Notes: generated by a model from the sequence alone, not told the origin. Shown: positions 1 through 15,500, counted from the first letter of the stretch. The stretch is DNA of 64,000 bases from Chrysaora quinquecirrha (GCA_014526335.1 JACTAT010000039.1:6254373-6318372); one strand, 5' to 3'. Made by a program: numbers and translations.

Positions 1-535
1 GAATAGATTACATTACATACATTAGTTACATTAGTTTATTTTGCTGTATCTTAAAAGCTGATTGATGTTTAAAGCACAGTATTACACATTTCATATTGGT
101 GCATTTCGGCATCTGTTTCACCCTAGTCAATTGTTTCGGTCTATTTCTGATGTTTATGTGCAGTTTAGTAGGCAGTGGTCACAGAGAAGCAAGCATTAGC
201 GTTAGCCTTTGGTCTAGGGTAAGGGTAATTGTAAGGCTTATGTAAAGGGAGTTAGCGTTTGTTTAGGATGCTACTTCTCTTTGACCGCCTCCTGCTAAAT
301 TTCAATCATACCTTGAAAGGTGTCAGACGGCGAATCGGTTATCATATTCGAAAAATGCATCTGCTTTTTGCCCCAATTTAAAAAGCACAAGTTATATTCT
401 TGCCTTAGTATAATGCTATAGCTTATGTAAAAGTGTTGCCCTATAAGTATAGTAGGACTGAAATATGATTTGTGGCTGTGTTGAGATGTTCTGTTCTTAG
501 TGCAGAGCCTGAAAATGTTTTTTGCTTTCTTGTAG

Positions 536-3500
536 GAATTCGTTGGTTGTAATTCGAGAGATTTGATCGTTTACAATTGGTTTCCTACTGAAATTACAAC
601 AAGATATGTCAAAGTTATTCCTGTGACGTCAGAAACTGAAGCTTGCTTAAGATTGAATGTTTATGGATGTCCATCTTCAGGTAGCGTTATAATTTTTATG
701 AATTAAGTTAATTTGTGAAATACTTTTTAGAACTTTAAGAATGAGATAAAATAACACTAACTCTGAATGGGGAGTAAATGTCGCTACTTTGCTTATGGAT
801 GAACATTGCGTCAGCTCATAGATATTGCAACCAGGAAAGGGTCCTCAAAGCTACGAAACCCCCTTTCGAAAATAATGTTTCTAACTTCTATTTTTCTGTA
901 ATTTGTGACGCAAATGACTGCATTTCGAAATCACTTCATTTGCTAGTTTTTCAGTCCTGATTTTCGACGTTTTACTCTGCCAAACTGAACCCCTAACTAC
1001 ATTTCTGCACGTCGTCCATGAAAAACAAACGTTAAACTGCCAAACTTGTTTATGTGTCAACATTGTTATCATATAAAGGTTAGAGTTAGCACCAGTCTTT
1101 TCATAATGTTTTAATCATTAATTTTACAGGTTACTCACTTTTCCCAGTCAATGTTTTTTTGACTATTAAAGTCAGTTTTAGCTCATAATGTTTTCGTCCT
1201 TAATTTTTTAGGATGCTTTGAACGAATTGGCATTGAGTCATCAACACAAATATCAAACTCTCTTCTTACTTCATCAACTTTTAATACTGGTAATGAAGCA
1301 TACGAAGGTCGTTTTAATTCGTATACAACATGGGCAGCTTGCCAGACTGGATCGTGTAGTCCTAAGGAAACTTCAAGCAATAAACCATGGATTCAAGTAT
1401 GTCTGGCTTCAGATCATACAATTTCAGCTGTTATCATTCAAGGACATGGAGATCAAGATAACCTAGCAGATGTTAAGACATTTGCTGTGCAGTATAGATA
1501 TTCTCCTTCAAGTACGATGTATGATTATAAATATCAAGGAGGACCAAAGGTATGTGAAGCTGCTTTTTAATCTACTTTAAAACACCAAACCAAACGTCAC
1601 TATAATTTCTGTTCACCTTCCTTATTCCATGTTTATACCTATACTTTTTTGTGGCTGTTTAGCATTGATTTCCATTTATGTTCGTTGAAGAAAGTTTATT
1701 CATTCATCCATAAATGGTGAAAAAATTTTCGTTGTTTTGCATGCGCTACTTATACATGTTTGATATTTAAAACGAAAACAGATGGGAGCTTTTACATAAT
1801 GAAAATCTCGTCAGCACTTGAAATACTAACTCAGCTCAAATATTTCAGTACTTAATCTCTTAGTTCTTGCTGGAGCATATATTCTCTAAATATTCGACAG
1901 TTATACTTTTGAAAAGAGCTATACAGATTCGGTTATTCCATCCTCTTTTCTTGCAGATATTTGCAGTTTCAACTGGTCGCTATGGTTCAAAGCAAATCAA
2001 TTTTCCAATTGCTGTTGTTACAAAATGTCTGAGAATAAAAGTTGAATCGCAAACGCAAAACAATAAGAATGTTGGATTAAGGTGGGAGTTACTTGGCTGC
2101 AACTCAGGTAAGAATTCAAACCAGAATTCTTTAAGCTTGTTCTGAAATACATTGAAACATACTGAAAGCTTTTGTCAAATGTCAGACAGAAGGAAACAGT
2201 TCATTGGTACAGAAAATATACCAAAATTTGAAACGGAATGCATCAATCATAAACGTGGAGCTGAAATGGTATTGTGTTTAAACACCAATCAGCTCACAGG
2301 ATACCCTAGATAGCCAACAGAATTCAGCTTGAGTCGAAAGGAGAGAACGAACTCTTCCTGTCCACATAGAACTTGCTAATCGGTTTTGAAATAGAATAAT
2401 TGCAAAGCCCCTTAGTGAAACTAAGATGTTACTCTACCGACTACACGGAGCCACAATTTCTGTACCCTAGTAAAAGGTTCCAGTCCGTAATGTCTCTCTT
2501 TTTTCAGTGACAAAGTTATCTCTAACCCTTTCATCATCAACTCTTCTAATACCAAGAGGCAGCAAGTCAACTGTTACATGTTCTACCCCTGGGCAAGAAG
2601 GTGGAGTTATGGAATTCAAAATATCTGGTACAACGTTGGTGAATTCTGATATCTACAATATTGGTCCTGCGATTCGAACCAGTTTCGATATAAATGGAGT
2701 GATTCGAAGACAGATAGAGATAACAGCAAAAGGACCTTCAATTGCAAGTTCAGATGCATCATGTTCAGTTACTGATGCCATTCAAGGTGTTGTTCAATGC
2801 CAGCAGACTATTCAATGCTCATTAGCCTATGCTGATATTCCTACATTGGGAGATTCAAAGACTTTTACTGTTACTGTTACTGGATTGATCGGTAAGCGTT
2901 GCACTCTCTTGTACATTTGCTTGATTCTTTCTTCCGTTCGCAGTGACTGGCATATTGTCGAATGGTGGAACTCAAAAATCTGACTTTGTGCTCAGCTGGC
3001 CTGTGTTGAGAATCATAAAGTTTTGAGCGAGTCTGGTTTGCAGTCTGACCCAAAACCCACCTACATCAAACTTACAACGTCAAACTTCTCGTGATGTCGA
3101 AGGGAATTTTGAGAATTTTCCAGGCAATTAAGGCTAGGTAATACGGGAGAATGTACCTTTTTATGCAGCTTTTCACTGTGTTGGATATGTGGAGGAGGCT
3201 GTCCTGTACATAAGACGAGGCAAACCAAGACAACCATATGTTGCTTTAATTTGACAATTATATGCACCCAGTTATCTACAACCATTCTCTAAATAACCAA
3301 TCTTTTCTCTGTTAGGTAAACCTCAAGCACCAACTGGCGTGGCATCAAGCAGCGTCACCCAAACAAGTGCTAAAATCACGTGGGAAGCTTCCGTCGCTGG
3401 CGACTTTCAAGTTCAAAATTACAAAGTTTCAATTAAAAAGAAAAGTGATGGCTCAACTGCTAGACCAGATCAGACAGCTACTACTCGAGAAGCAACTTTC

Positions 3501-6500
3501 AGTGGCTTGACTGTATTTACTGAATACACAGTGGAAGTTTCTGCAAAGTCTATCACGGTCAATGTTTATTCTGCAGTTGGAACACATCATTTCAGAACTG
3601 ACGAAGGAGGTTGGTTATTCATTATATATCATTCCTTAACTTGTTTTGTTTTGCCGTAGAAACTCAATTAAGCCCTCTCTCTATCAAATCATCAATGATT
3701 TTGCTTCGTAGAATACAGTAGCCTAATTGCATTTTGACAATAATTGTAAAGGTGTATTCCATACGACCCATATTTTCCTGGCAGTGAATACCTGAAAATA
3801 AATGTCCAAAATGAAAACTGATTATAAGAATCACGATAATTATTAAGCCCCTTTTTCTAATAATTCTTTTTCTTAATTATTCTAGATAAGCGCCTGCTCC
3901 CTTTTATGTTCCCAATCCCCATTTAGACCAATGCCTTGTACAGTAGTAAGGATACGCCCCCGGCGCTTAATAGAGTTTTTAAGGTACTTTTCGTTTTCCT
4001 TTTTATTTTCTGTCATCATAATCATAATAATAATCATCGTCTCATCCTCTATCTACAGCTGCAACTGCACCCGTTGAAGTCACAGCTACTTCAGACTCTG
4101 AAGCGATGATAACACTGAAATGGAAACAACCAACTTCATTTAATGGAAATCTTCATGATTATCAAATCAGATATAAAAAATCATCAGACTCAACCTTCTC
4201 GGCTCCTGTTAGTGCTGCACAAAATTTATTGAAATCGATCGACAAGTTAGAAGCGTTCACAGATTATGATTTTCAGGTAGATAGTTATGTATCAATATTA
4301 AAGCAAATTCGGTTGATATTGGTAGCTCTTTTAGAACCTGATGTTAGAGAATGGCTACAGCGCCTATACAACGAGAGGGAGATAGATCATTGCAGTGGAA
4401 AAAGATCGTTTATTCACGGTAACGCGTTGGAGGAACCCGCAGCTCTGCAGAAGAAGAAAGAGCCGCGAGGCAAAGTTCTAGAGTTAGAAGTCAAAACTTT
4501 GATTGCATAATAGTTTGTTGAAGATATTGTTTTTCTTGTTGCTCTTTTGGCAATGGCTTGATAAGTATCTATGTCTGGGTTGCTAATTTTTGTGTTACCT
4601 TTCAGGTTACTGCAACTACAAAACTTGGAACAATAATTGGAATCTGGAGCACTACGATCAAGGAAAAGACCAAGGAAGGCTGTAAGTTTCTGTTTTTTTT
4701 TTGTTTCAGTTTTATATGTTGTTTGTTGGCCAACATGGTCATACTTTAAAATGCTGCAAAATTTGACTTTCTTGTTTTAATCCAGTTATTACCGTTTGCT
4801 TCTTTGATCTCTTGTGATTGTAGTTTGTAATGATTTTGGATCTTTTAGTTCCATTGGAGCCTCAAGCCTTGCAAGCCGTCTCAACACAGTCATGGTCAGC
4901 TATTTTGAAATGGGAGAAACCAACAAAAGTAAATGGAGTCATTCGCAATTACACGGTGAGTTTTCCACATAGCACTAAAGCGTTTCTACTTAAAATATTG
5001 TGGCCATGGACTTCGATCTCTCAGTCTTGAATAGGCATCGAGTCGCGCAGTCTTGGTTTTATGTTACTTTTATTTTGCTTTCAAGCAACCTGGCGTAAAA
5101 ACCTGGCCATTTGAGTGTTTTGATTGCAAAATTGCTTTGCCATTTCTTTCTTTGGTTCATGTAAGGTGATGGCAGCTATCATTCACATTCGTCTGGGAAA
5201 TCTTTATTGGATTATGTAAATCAATTTTTCTGATCAAAAGCATAATGAATTTCTTTCTTGCTTTGGTCATGCTCAGCATAACTGGGCTTGAGTTGCAAAG
5301 GCAGACTCAAATACCCCTCAGTAGATCCGAGATGTTGTTCTCAATTAATTTACCTTTTTCATTCCGTAGCTAAATCTAAATGGAACTAAAAGCTACAATT
5401 CAACATTCTTTCATTCGAAATCACTTGTTGTTCCTGTGGATTCAAGTGGAAGTCCACTGTCTGTCAATATCACAGATTTAGTCCCCGGCTCTGATTATAG
5501 CGTACAAGTAGCAGCAGCTACTGGACGAGGATATGGTGCATACAGTGCAAAATTCATCTTGAAGACACTTTACGCAGGTTTGTCAGCAGTTCTATTGACT
5601 TACATTTCATTTTGATCTTTCATTTGTATTAGTAACTGTTAATTCGCTTACATTCATCTCAATAATTTTTGTTATTTTAGCACCTCCCGCTGCTTCCATT
5701 GTGAAGGGAATACAGCAAAATGGTGACACTAATATCATCTTAAAACCTACTTGGAATATTAATGGACCAATAACGTAAGCATGGAACTGACATATCTGTT
5801 TCTAACATTTCCGTGTATTTTTCCAGGAACTAAAACTGACTTAAATTTGTTAGAGTAGATTGCCTTTTGAAAAAATGGCTCTTCCCTTTGATATTATAGC
5901 CCTGCCAAACTCGAAACCGGTTACTTCTGGAAAATAATTTGATTTGTTTCAGATGGAAGGAGATGACAGAGCTGCAAAGTAGTGTGAAGGGGTTTTAATT
6001 AACTTTCAAATGTTTTATCTACCCACGCAGTACCAATAACGCTTCTCTTGGACTGTTGCTAAGAGTGAACTATCAAAAACTATCCTCTGTCACTTGATAG
6101 AATAGATTACATATAATGGATGATGACTGTGATGTTTAATTACTCGATAAAAATCATTTTAGTTCTTGGGCATATATATCATGAATATTAAATTTACTTT
6201 GGCAGGCGGTACACACTTGGTGTGATCAGTGGAATTGACCAAAGCTGTGTAACTGAATTGGACAAAGAGTCATTTGTGCCGTCACGTATTCCAGTCACCT
6301 TACGCTTTGTGCCTGGTTCTGAGATTGTATCTGGCATTAACATGAAAATCAAGACCATTGGAAATTTCACTCTTTGTTTTAGAGGACTGATTGTTAATGC
6401 GGTAAATTAATTCTTAAATTTTTTGCCTTCTGTAGGGACACGCGATCTCGATTTTTGTAGGACTTGCTCCGTCATGTCTTGAATAACTTTTTATTGATTT

Positions 6501-9500
6501 TTTATATTTAAGCGGTGGTGTAGCTCAGTGGTTGAGGTCTTGTTTCCTTATCAATTATAGGCATGTTTTCGAATCCAACTTAGGTCGTAATCGTGAACTA
6601 CTAGCCGTCAGCTAGCTCACTTGTCCATCCTGAGGTCGGTAAATGAGTAGCCAGATGAAACTGACAGTGTCTCCCATTAGTAGCATGCTAAATACCTTGG
6701 CAATTAACTTACGTAATTTGTTATTAGTTAAAACTCTCAGTGTTAAAAGCCTTGTGCTATTAAAACTAATTTGTTCTTTTTCTCTTTTACAGTCTCAAGT
6801 AATAAATGGTAGTCCTGGTGTCACCGTTATTGGTAAGAGTACTGTTAAATTGATTTGACCAATTTGAATTAAGTCTCTCTGTAATGGATCTAGATTGTAA
6901 GCGTTAGTTATACTGTATTTATTGTTTAAGGTTTATCTGTTTCTTTGATACTTGCACCAGACCCTGATGGCCTTAACCCTTTGTATGCTCGGTTATAGCA
7001 ATCTATTGCAGCCATGACAGCATTCATTTAGATGCATCTTGTTCTGTTTAAGATATTACTATAGGCTTTCAAGCTTTCAATACGTATTATGAGATGTTCT
7101 ACATTTCTCAAATACTTCAAACCTTTTTCGGTGCATTTTTTCTCTATTGATCGATATTTTGTGATGCTTCTTTGCTATCTTTTCTAACAGCACTATTTGG
7201 TATTATTTTTATAGAGAATATTTTTTCAGAGCGAAAAACGTTGAAAACAGTTGAAACATCGCAAATCAATAGCAGTAAAATAACAGATTCACAACTTGTT
7301 ATTCCACTGGTACAAGGACCAAGCAATTCAAAGTGAGTGACCATATCTCTTAATGGTTAAATATCACTATTCGATGATGCCATGTTCTTATTGTTTTAAT
7401 GACAAGTAGCAGTTATAAGAATTCTTGACTTTTAGGAATTCACTCTATGATTGCCTACGTCACCGAAATAATGAACAACTATCAATTCACTTACAAGCCT
7501 TAAAATTGCAAAAAATCTATTCAATTATTTTTTATGATGCATCATGTCAACCTTCTGTGAAACACTACGTTGGTTGTTTTTAGACACGATAGAAGTAGGC
7601 CTTGAAGGCCATCCTTTTATCAAGCAGGATTTGTAATTTCCTCAAATTATACTTTGTATCTAATCTCCATAAGTGTTAATTAATTTCCGTCGCGTAATTA
7701 TTATCGTTCTCAACCTTTCAGATTCTACCAGATAATTGTCATTGAACACGCCAGCTCCCAGTCATCCATGAACAAGCCAGACTCGTACAAAAAAGAGAGT
7801 TTAGGCCCATACGTTGCGTCATCATATTCACCAGGAACCCCGTATATCACGGCGGAATTCTCTACTTCAGCCTTCACTGCGGACTTTTCAGTAGGAGATG
7901 GAAAGCAATACTCGAAATCAAAACGAAAACGCAGAAATACCGCGAGTCAAACGTATACAAATGTTGCATTAAAACCAGATACAACGTATTCTGTATTTCA
8001 AAGAGTTTTTGTAAGCGAGGTAAGTCGCATGATTTACATTGTATTGAGGTTGTGTTCTAAAAGCCATTTATTTAAACGTTTAACGTATTATATTACTTTT
8101 CAGTGTCTTGAAATACAACTCCCTTAGCTGTAATCATTTGTTACGAGAGGGTAGACATCTAGATACTAGCACATGGCGTTTTCTTTGCCATAGCCCAAGT
8201 TTGATCATTTGGCCAGGGCCTAATATCGAATAAAATGCACTATCTGATACTAACGCATGGCGAATAATTCAACCTCACTTTTTGTTGGGCTTAAATTTGG
8301 GGTCTTAAATGTCTAAGCTTGCAAAGTAAAACTGCAACAGTAGTTATTGAACCTGAGACAATAGCTAACTGGTGACTTGTCCCATTCTTAATACAAAAAA
8401 CAAACAAGCATATGAGCTCATTACCAGGGAAGACTTTTATGTGAATTAATTTGGCTCAGACAGAATATCAAGAAGGAAGTCGTTTGGTGTTAGCATTTTT
8501 ATTTAATTTTAGGATATTTACTATTCTTCAACATGGATTGGGCCTCTAAAAACAAGTGAGTTTGCTTTTCTCAAATTTAATACGTATTTCAGCAATATAT
8601 ATATATATATATATATAAAATGACTGCCTCCTGTCTTGTTTGCTCTTCCCTTTTCCTTCTTGGTAGTTTGTTGAAGTATGCCAATGCCAGCCGCAATCAT
8701 AAGTATGTCAATCGTTAATAATCTAATGACTGCCTAATCGTCAATTTTGTATATTTTTAGAAGCAAAAAGCACAAATGGAAACGGACAAGGAGGTGGTGG
8801 TGGTGGTACAGGACCTAAAATAGGAATGATTGTTGGAATAGTTGTTGGTATTGTAGTTGTGCTTGTTCTGTCTGCAATGCTGGCTTACTTTATAAGAAGG
8901 TTTGTAACAGTCTCCTCTGTTCACTTTTCGTGATTGCCATATTTGGAGAATGTATGTTTAGTACTGTTTTACGTTTATAAAGCCGTGTATATGTAATTCA
9001 ATATGTCTTCAAACAAGCATTTATATGAGCAACTATAGATTTTACCATATTAAAGTGCCCATATTGAAGTGCTCAGGAACTCCAACCTAGTGTGTGAATT
9101 TTAAGATTTTTCTATTAGAAACAAAATAAGACTGTTATTATGGACCAAGTAGTTTAAATGGTATACACTAATGAAGTCAGATCCAAGACCACACATACTT
9201 CCCAAATTGCTTAAGATCCTGAACTTAACTTTACTTCTTTTCTTTCAAGTTTAAAAAGTTATTGCTGAGAATTTGAGAAATGTTTGCTTGAAAATAGTTG
9301 CTTATTACAAAAAATGCATCTCATTTAAGAAATTTTTCCCAACCTGTCATGTAATTCAAGATAATTTATTTTTTCTTTGATCAGACGGCAACCAGCGAAG
9401 TCAAAAGACGAAGAATATCCTGGCAAAGAGCTGAAGAGTTTGGATAATGAGATAAGAATGGAACCACATGTTTTATCAAATGATAATGAATCGTATGAAA

Positions 9501-12500
9501 ATGACGAAGATGAAGTCACTAATGAAGAAACAACTAAACCAGTACCAGAGAAACGGAGCATTGTTAGACGAAAGAGTTCTGGTAGGGAAATTTCCTTATT
9601 CCTATTTATTTCAAGATTGAATAACAGAATAAAATATTTTATGTTCTGTCCAATATGTTGCTAGAACGGGTAACCACGTGGGTGCCTCTAGGTTACAACC
9701 CCATAAAAATGGATACCTCTGATTTATAACTTTGTTCCATGTCAGTACCACTGGATTACAACTTTGTACCATTGGGAGTTTCTCTGGGTTGCAATATTTA
9801 TTCTCTAATGAGAGGTTTGCGATTCGGATTATCTGGCTCTCTTTGCCATCAAGAAATACCATACCTCGCACCCTACATATTAGGTTCTCCTCCCAAGTGC
9901 TGAATGCCATGCCAGTGCTGAGATCCGGCCTCAGGGTTTTTAATCTATCACTGTCCTTTAATCTAACTTATGAGACAGACTTAACAAGTGTTGCGGATGG
10001 GCTCTTCTATATTAGATAAAAATGCAGTGAGCTTGGCTAAATGGTATTCCCGGCAGACTTTGTATTACATGCTCTTTGTTTATTGTTTTGTAGCTGCCTC
10101 TCTTAGACATCGAAAGCCTCCAACCGAGGTCAGAAATGATCGTCATCATCCTCCAGTGTCAGTTCATGATTTTGCAAGACATAGCAGAAATATGCAAAAA
10201 GACAGTCATCATGGATTGACAGTTGAATACAATGTATGTTTACGATTTAAATGATAAATTCTTTTGTGTTTATTATTTTAACGGTGGCAAAGGTTCTACA
10301 TTAGAAAAGACTCGAAATATAGAAAATGGTACGAATGCTTTTATAACGTATGACCCTAAACAATTCAATGATCTTTCAAGACTTTGCAACGAATGTATTT
10401 CCCCTACCCAAGCCTTAACCTCCTGTTGTTACTCTATCGTCCATGAAATTAGTTTTGGCCTTTTTGCCTAAAAACGCAGAAGTTATGTCAAGCAAGACTT
10501 TTTCGATATGCTGATACTTCAGTTGCTTAGGAAGAGATTTATCTTGAAAAGGGGTAGTTTAATTTTTGCAGCAACAATTGACGTTTTCAGCTGGCCTTCT
10601 GTAAAATTGATGTTATCTTGAGGGTTTTATCTGTTCATGCTAATACGCTAAAATGCTAATACGACACTGTCTATTTGTTTTTTTGTTGTAGAATCTTAAA
10701 AAAGGACAACTTTATTCATGGGATATAGCAATGAATGCTGCAAATAAGAGCAAAAATCGTTATGCCAACATTGCAGCTTGTAAGTATCTTATACATTGAT
10801 TTATAACATGTCTTGTACATTAACCCTTTGGATCCCTTAACAATTGTGGCTCATTTTGTAGATATTTGTTTTTTTTCGATTCATGATTTTTCTTTGCTTT
10901 CAGATGACCACTCTAGAGTCCATTTGAATCCGCTTCCAGGGCAACCGAATTCGGATTATTTCAATGCCAATTTCATCAGCGTAAGTGTTTTCATGTTTTC
11001 TCTTGGCTCGGAAAATTTCTCAGAATTTTTGGCAAATTTTGGAGAGATTGACAACTAGATATCGATAAAGCAGTAAAATTGCGTAATGTACACGAGTCTC
11101 ACTGACCTTAAATAACTTCTTTTTATTATTTGTAGAGCTACACAAACCCTTCAGTTTATATTGCATCACAAGGTATGTAAGTTGCATGTTTGTGTTTGTA
11201 ATTGTAACGTGAAAGAGTCCACGTTCATATTTGTTTATCTTTGACCTTTGATCTTGCTTTTCAATGCTGTGATGCCTTGAAATTTGACTCCTTTCAAAAC
11301 CGGTCCCCAGGGGTAGAAATTGTATGCAAAGAACGAGCACGCTTGTAATTATTGGCTCTATGAGGCACGCCATCTTCTTGCCTTCTTGCAGACAGTTTCA
11401 CTGGACACATCTTGATAACAACTTCTTCCAAGTTGAAATGCTTTATCCAGAATAAATATTCAAAATTATTTATTGTTAATTCATTATTAAAGTCAGAAGA
11501 AATTAGCAGAGGCCGAAAGCATAGTAGCCTTTTGACTGTTTTCGTGTCTATGCCGTTATTTATTAGTTATTAATACTGTTTGAAGACTGCCATGTTATTT
11601 TGACAACCTTTCCAGGTCCTGTTGATGGTGGTGAAGCCGACTTCTGGAGAATGATATGGGATAATAATGTACCAGCAATCGTTATGTTGACCAATGTCAT
11701 GGAAAGAGGAAAAGTAAGTCGATAGATACATTACTTTGATAGCAACTGGTTAATAAGCAACTATGGCTGGGGACGCGTCAATTTTTAAACTTGAAGGCTC
11801 AGTAAAGAAGCTGCAATCAACTATATCATCGTGAGGATGCTTGACGAAGAGACAATCATGCTGCAATCATAAATTGTCCTAGCTAAAATGTTCATTGTAG
11901 ATTCCATTGAATGAATTTCTCTGTTTGTAGAAAAAATGTGCCCAATACTGGCCTGATGGAGGGGAAATGCATTTTGGTGATATCAGCATTGCATTGGTTT
12001 CAATGGATAATTATGTTGATTACGTCATCCGAAGCTTTTCTATCAGAAGGGTATGTAGTATTCTTGCATCACATATTAATTTTGTTGCCCTTTATGGCAC
12101 TTCTTGCCCCACTCCATATAAAGAAATTTTGTTGCCTTTTATATCAAACATTGCCTCTTTGATTTTTGTATCCCCTATATTATACATTGATATATGTATT
12201 AGTGTTTTTTCTTGCAGAGAGGACATTCAAAAACGAGAACATTTTATCATTTTCATTTCTTGAGTTGGCCTGATCATGGTGTTCCAGAATTCCCAACAGA
12301 TCTTCTCAACTTCAGGAAGAAAGTTCGAAAATATTTTCCATTTGACACAGATCAACCGATATTAATTCACTGCAGGTAAATATCATTCATATAAGCTCAA
12401 CATCTGTAGATATACATTTCAATGTAAGTTAGAAAGATTTATTTGGTACCATTAGCTGTGGCTTTTATTTCAAAGCCCGTTTGATCTACTTTGCCCAGAT

Positions 12501-15500
12501 GATTCTAGGTTTGGAGGGGTGGAACCCAGCCACAGGCCTTGAAGCACAAAAGCTTGCAACATAATAAACTGTGGTTTGTAATTTTCGAAAGGTTACCCTA
12601 ATTCTTCGGATATGCACCAACCTCGAAGTAAGACCCCAAAGAATAAGCTCCTATCTGAAATTTATTGAGATTGTTATCAGTCTATTTCAGTTTCAAGTAT
12701 AATGCACACAGCAAAAGCTATTAGTGTCCAGCTTTTTCAGTCTAATAAACGAATATTCATGTTTTTTTTATTCTTTAGTGCTGGCGTTGGTCGCACTGGT
12801 ACATTCATCGTAATAGACGCAATGCTAGATCTTGCTGCTAAGCAACAGAAAGTCGATGTTTTTAATTACGTGAATTTTATCAGAACACAGAGAATTCAAC
12901 TTGTTCAAGTTGAGGTTTGTATCATGGTTTTAGGCCTACTTTTTCTGACTTTCTGCAAGTTGCTTGGAAAATTTGCTATGTTTAGAGCTATTTAGCTACA
13001 CAACTTATCTAAGGCGGTGATTTTTGTTTTGGTGAAAGCTGTATTCCTCAAAGCCATATTATCTAGGGCTTGAGCTACAGAAAGGCATACTCATTGATAT
13101 CGTCTTTGACATGAGATATTTGTTATTGCTATAACTTCATTTATTCAATGGCTGTTTCTTTCTCCAGGAACAATATATTTTCATCCATCATGCTTTGCTG
13201 GAGGCAATCACGTGCGGCATAACTGAGATTGAAACTCAAGATTTCCGAATTAAAACTGGCCAATTACAAGCTAAAGATAACAATGGAAAATCTGGATATC
13301 AAACACAATTTGAGGTTTGCAAAGAAGAAGAAATTTCCTTTCTCTTATCGTTTTGTAGCACTGAGACGCCTAGTTAGGGTTCTTATTCATTTAAACCCAT
13401 TATGATATGCCAAAGACCGGTGTTTTTGAGACTAGAATTTCAAATTTTACATGGTTCTTCCAGTCAACAATTCATGGTTGAAAACTAGTTCATTGAACGA
13501 TAATACCCTTTCTGATTGTTGTAGTGTGAATTAGAGTAACCGTCATAAATTATAAACACCTAACCCTTATGCCATGCAATGCTTATGCTTACACTTAAAG
13601 CTGGAGACGTATTTCAATGGAAGTACAATCAGAACATACTGTTTAATTTAGTTGTAGAAAATTCTTTTTCATAGACTATCCTTGGCCTACCCTTATCTAT
13701 CCCCATCATCATAAAACGATCTCATCTGCTAGCAGGACTTTATAGTCATCGTTAATACGGCCTTTCCAATGTAAGATGATCGTCCCTTTATTCAGCCTGA
13801 GTTTCACGTCATGAAGAGTCTTTAATGATGTTTTAACTGTATAACTGATTATATGTACTCTTTGTTTCAGCGATTGACTGCTCTTACCCATCAGTTATTG
13901 CCAGTTGAAACTTCATCAGGTTTAAAACCAGTGAATGAACAGAGGAATAGAAACAAGGATATTTTACCACGTGAGTCACAATTTTGAATTGTTTTGTCAT
14001 TAACTCTGTGGCCCTTTCATTTCATTGTCGCATATGGGTCACGTGTACGTGCTATATTCTTCTTTCTATTTCATGAAGTTGTTTATATACCAGGTCAGGG
14101 GCCTTTTTCTAACGAATTTCTGTACCTGAAATTTTTGAAGGATCTCTCCTCAAGTGCTAGTGCAGTAAAGTTACAAATCAGATGAAATAATACACCGTCA
14201 ATAGAATTCCTCGGCTTTAACACTTAGCAAACCCTTCCTAATCAAGCTTTAGATAATTTTCACAGCTCCCATTTTAGGGCTGTCAAAATGGAATCATCAA
14301 GCTCTTTGATTCATGATATTGATTTGTTTTAGGTGATGTGTATCGCGTTGTCCTGCAACAATCCATCTATGAGAATGACTGCTCGGATTACATCAATGCA
14401 ACATATGTAGATGTAAGTGTTTTCATTGCTATTCAAACGCCATTTCGTGTTTTTGCATGTCATTTGTTGTCCAAATCATCACTGCATCCTTCGGGCATAG
14501 TGTTTAAGGTTTATTTGAGAGTCTCCTTGGTGTATTGACCCGACTGCTGGTAGGAATTCTTAGCTACTGAGCATTAGCTATTACTGAGTAGCAGAGGGTT
14601 CAGGGAATGTAAGATGGCCAGGGTGTCCAACAATTATACTGGTCTAGTTTTCAAGTATACTATAAACAGTTCAACCTTATAATCATCTATAATCCTCATG
14701 ACCACTTCTACTGCTAATAATTGATTTTTCATGCAGGGTTATAAACGTAAAGATGCCTTCATAGCTACAGAATATCCACTTCCTGATACGATATCTGATT
14801 TTTGGACCATGGTACATCAAAGAAACGTTGCTACTATTGTTATGTTGAACAAATTGAAGGAAGGCTCAGAGGTGGGACAACGTTCTCTTTATTTGTTTTG
14901 TCGTGCATATAGTTGTTTTTGAATTTCAAAGTTTGACGAGTGTCTCACGAAAAATGTTTGATCCAAGTTCCCTTAAGCACCCTGGAGAATTTGATGAATA
15001 AAGTTATTTATTCATTTTTATCAAATTACTTCATCGTGAAAGCTATTTGTATCCCCAAGCTATATCTGATATATTTGATTTTGTGTTTAGACTTTTCCTG
15101 TGTTTTGGCCCTCTGCTGGTCATGAGACACGCTATGGGAATGTTTTCGTCAGCAATCAACTTGAGAATGAAGAAAGAGACTTCGTAAGAAGAATTATGAA
15201 CGTTCGTCATCGAGATGTAAGCACCCTCCACTAGCCTGTTTTCTTGTCTTATATATTTCCAAAAGTTTTTGTAGTAATATAAAGATGAAGCTAGATGCAA
15301 TATCGCAGCTAGATGCAAAATTTGCATGCCTGAATAATGATGGATTAGCAATCTCCACAGGTGAAGAGATTCCCTTCATTCTAGCAGACAGAAATTCGTT
15401 AATTGTCAAATGTTCTCGCTATTTCTTATCCTGCATCTTTCTCAATTTCAGCTTCCTGATAATGTAGAAGATGTTGAATTGTATCATTTTCATTATTGGC

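Larger units (their letters stand above)
536..8555 (+). other. RPTP ectodomain: discoidin, Ig-like, FN3, basic cleavage motif
   Basis: Exon 536-680 encodes the C-terminal strand of an F5/8 type C domain (RYVKV..., ending ...LNVYGC). Exons 1212-2107 encode a second complete discoidin domain with flanking cysteines and a WIQVCL core. Exon 2508-2891 is Ig-like in length and cysteine placement, but I am less sure of it. Exon 3316-3609 is one whole FN3 domain; 4059-4681 and 4849-5577 are two more, each split in two. Exons 5681-8019 give a divergent region close to the membrane. It carries a dibasic run KSKRKRR (7915-7935) of the kind furin-type proteases cut, and receptor phosphatases of other animals are often cleaved in this region. 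Discoidin plus FN3 upstream of phosphatase domains suggests binding to glycans or matrix; the ligand is unknown. Confidence 0.8.

Noticed and set aside
6513..6600. tRNA gene candidate
   Set aside because: A and B boxes are present but stems do not pair and the downstream body is shared with other copies, so it is a SINE.
9611..9910. 99-codon minus-strand frame in a phosphatase intron
   Set aside because: It coincides with a weak tandem repetition of GGATTACAACTTTGTACCA-like phrases in the intron.
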